A stretch of DNA of 64,000 bases. It comes from Hylemonella sp. (GTDB taxonomy: Bacteria; Pseudomonadota; Gammaproteobacteria; Burkholderiales; Burkholderiaceae_C). Each line of letters opens with the position of its first letter. Positions within the stretch are counted from its first letter, which is position 1. Under the pieces are notes generated by a model. That model saw only the letters and a program-made list of their open reading frames with translations, searched no databases and had not been told where the DNA came from. The stretch spans positions 1 through 64,000 of the forward strand of contig NZ_JAPZSV010000002.1 of NCBI RefSeq assembly GCF_027532185.1, written 5' to 3'. Shown here in pieces: positions 62,572 to 64,000 of the stretch. A program made the position numbers and the translations under genes.

Positions 62572-63447
62572 ATGAAACTCACGCACCGGCGCGCGGTCTG
62601 GTTGATGGTGGCGGTGACCCTCATGTGGTCCATCGCCGGCGTCGTCACACGCCAGCTCGAGGCGGCGCGCAGCTTCGAGGTCACGTTCTGGCGCAGCTTC
62701 TTCACGGCGCTGGCGCTGCTCGTGATCCTGCCGCTGTGGCGCGGGCCGGGGCAGGTCTGGCGCCAGTTGCGCACGGCGCCGGCCGCGCTCTGGTGGTCAG
62801 GCCTGTGCTGGAGCTTCATGTTCACCTCCTTCATGCTGGCGCTCACCATGACCAGCGTGGCGGCGGTGCTCGTGATCTCTGCGCTCAACCCCTTGTTCAC
62901 GGCTCTGCTGTCCTGGATCCTCCTGCGCCAGCGCATCGCAGCCCACACCTGGGTGGCCATCGTGCTGGCCGGGCTCGGCATGGCCTGGATGTTCGGCGGC
63001 CAGCTCGCCGGTGAGGGTGGGGTGGGCCTGCTGGTAGCCCTGTGCGTGCCGCTGAGCGCCGCCGTGAACTGGATCGTGGTGCAGCATGCCCATGCCCAGG
63101 GCGAGGATGTGGATCTCATTCCCTCGGTGCTGGTCGGCGGTGCCCTGTCCGCCCTGCTGACCCTGCCGCTGGCGCTGCCGCTGCAGGCCACGGCCCACGA
63201 TGTCGGCCTGCTGGCCCTGCTGGGGGTGGTGCAGCTGGCCTTGCCCTGTACGCTGCTGGTGGTCTGCGCGCGGGCGCTCAAGGCGCCCGAGATCTCGCTG
63301 CTGGCGCAACTGGAGATCCTGTTCGGCATCCTGCTGGTCTGGATCTTCGCCGGCGAACGCCCGGCCAACGCGGTGCTACAGGGCGGGGCGCTGGTGCTGC
63401 TGGCGCTGTTGATGAATGAAGGTTTGAACTGGAAGAAGAGACGATGA
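62572..63447 (+). CDS. EamA/DMT-family transporter
   Basis: A 291-residue, ten-helix inner-membrane protein with two EamA repeats (about 8-135 and 150-285). Segments include WLMVAVTLMWSIAGVVTRQL, WSFMFTSFMLALTMTSVAA and ALNPLFTALLSWILLRQRI, ending ISLLAQLEILFGILLVWIFAG. The start MKLTHRRAVWL (62572) is the first ATG outside the dispersed repeat, and any ribosome site would come from the repeat's G-run. Its stop overlaps the next gene's ATG, implying co-translation with an enoyl-CoA hydratase-type enzyme. Substrate unknown. Confidence 0.88.
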   Translation: MKLTHRRAVWLMVAVTLMWSIAGVVTRQLEAARSFEVTFWRSFFTALALLVILPLWRGPGQVWRQLRTAPAALWWSGLCWSFMFTSFMLALTMTSVAAVLVISALNPLFTALLSWILLRQRIAAHTWVAIVLAGLGMAWMFGGQLAGEGGVGLLVALCVPLSAAVNWIVVQHAHAQGEDVDLIPSVLVGGALSALLTLPLALPLQATAHDVGLLALLGVVQLALPCTLLVVCARALKAPEISLLAQLEILFGILLVWIFAGERPANAVLQGGALVLLALLMNEGLNWKKRR

Positions 63448-64000
63448 GCCTGAACCTCGCTTACACCTGTGCCGAAATCGTGACCGAAGTCCGGGGCCGC
63501 CTGGCTTGCATCACGCTGAACCGTCCGCGCGCACTCAACGCGCTGTCCCTGCCCATGATCCGCGCGCTCGCTGCAGCGCTGCTGGCCTGGCGTGACGATC
63601 CGGCGGTCGAGGCCGTGGCCATCCGGGGCATGGGCAAGGAGGGCCCGTTCGGCGCTTTCTGTGCCGGCGGTGACATCCGCTTCTTCCATCAGGCGGTGCT
63701 GCGTGGCGACGCCGAGCTGGAGGACTTTTTCACCGAGGAATACGCGCTCAACCACCTGATCCACCACTATCCCAAGCCCTACATCGCCTTCATGGACGGT
63801 GTGGTCATGGGCGGCGGCATGGGCATCAGCCAGGGCGCCCAGCTGCGCATCGTCACGTCGCGCACCAAGATGGCCATGCCGGAGACCAATATCGGTCTGT
63901 TCCCGGATGTCGGCGGTGGGTGGTTCCTGGCCCAGACGGCCGGACATGGCGGCGAGTGGCTGGCCTTGACGAGTGAGGTGATCGGGGCAGGGGACGCCCT
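63444..64000 (+). CDS. Enoyl-CoA hydratase/isomerase family protein, HIBYL-CoA hydrolase-like (3' end outside window)
   Basis: The first 185 codons of a crotonase-fold enzyme running off the window. It starts at ATG 63444, overlapping the EamA stop by 4 nt. The translation (my own reading of the frame) has ITLNRPRALNALSLPMIRAL, FCAGGDIRFF (CoA oxyanion hole) and FMDGVVMGGGMGISQGAQLR. Then come MAMPETNIGLFPDVGGGWFL, with the Glu and Asp positions of 3-hydroxyisobutyryl-CoA hydrolases. The AGGDIRFF / GLFPDVGGG combination favours the hydrolase branch of valine catabolism over a plain hydratase, but the C-terminal half is not visible. Confidence 0.85.
   Translation, partial: MSLNLAYTCAEIVTEVRGRLACITLNRPRALNALSLPMIRALAAALLAWRDDPAVEAVAIRGMGKEGPFGAFCAGGDIRFFHQAVLRGDAELEDFFTEEYALNHLIHHYPKPYIAFMDGVVMGGGMGISQGAQLRIVTSRTKMAMPETNIGLFPDVGGGWFLAQTAGHGGEWLALTSEVIGAGDA

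Overview
This is a high-GC window of a betaproteobacterium. Gene content and order point to Burkholderiales, most likely a Comamonadaceae-type organism: rimP-nusA-infB-rbfA-truB-typA, divergent lptFG/pepA-holC, a yejABEF operon beside fabI, and a dispersed roughly 80-bp hairpin repeat seen in three copies. The family assignment is inference. I can account for nearly every stretch over 100 bp. Both edges cut genes: a chemoreceptor tail on the left and an enoyl-CoA hydratase/isomerase-family gene on the right.

Layout. 1-9.4 kb is a signalling region: two chemoreceptors with almost identical 3' ends, an odd DapA-superfamily lyase, then an overlapping three-gene module encoding a REC-DUF3369-GGDEF(degenerate)-EAL regulator, a periplasmic-binding lipoprotein and a two-PAS histidine kinase. 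9.4-16.6 kb holds argA, the divergent RNA helicase gene hrpA, a DMT exporter and a Tat-exported Rieske protein. 16.6-23.9 kb is the accessory part. It has an orphan low-GC gene, an ICMT-like methyltransferase, a CPBP-family membrane protease, and a four-gene minus-strand operon: secreted Cys-rich 17-residue-repeat protein, stand-alone condensation-domain enzyme, membrane protein, GNAT. A MocR/PdxR-type regulator diverges from that operon. This is the least ordinary part of the window. 23.9-31.4 kb carries an aminotransferase, a CysB-like regulator, a GbsR/MarR-cydAB (cytochrome bd, CIO-type) operon, two GFA-fold proteins and a solute-binding protein.

31.5-38.1 kb is one seven-gene directon reading leftward, lptF-lptG-cbiX-ubiA-flippase-GT39-HAD phosphatase. 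It combines LPS export with what looks like a polyprenyl-phosphate-sugar pathway. 38.1-42.6 kb has pepA-holC-hypothetical, a LivK-like lipoprotein, tRNA-Ser(GGA), an array of five perfect hairpins and a secreted nuclease. 42.6-48.4 kb has rarD, an SPFH/NfeD pair, a 267-bp MITE-like element with 27-bp terminal inverted repeats, a PLP amino-acid decarboxylase and fabI. 48.4-54.1 kb is yejABEF. 54.2-62.5 kb is the translation/transcription cluster rimP-nusA-infB-rbfA-truB-typA, preceded by a terminator-like leader hairpin. The window ends with an EamA transporter overlapping an enoyl-CoA hydratase-family gene.

No rRNA, CRISPR array, intact insertion sequence, prophage or integrase is visible. 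All functions are read from motifs by eye. No database search was run.
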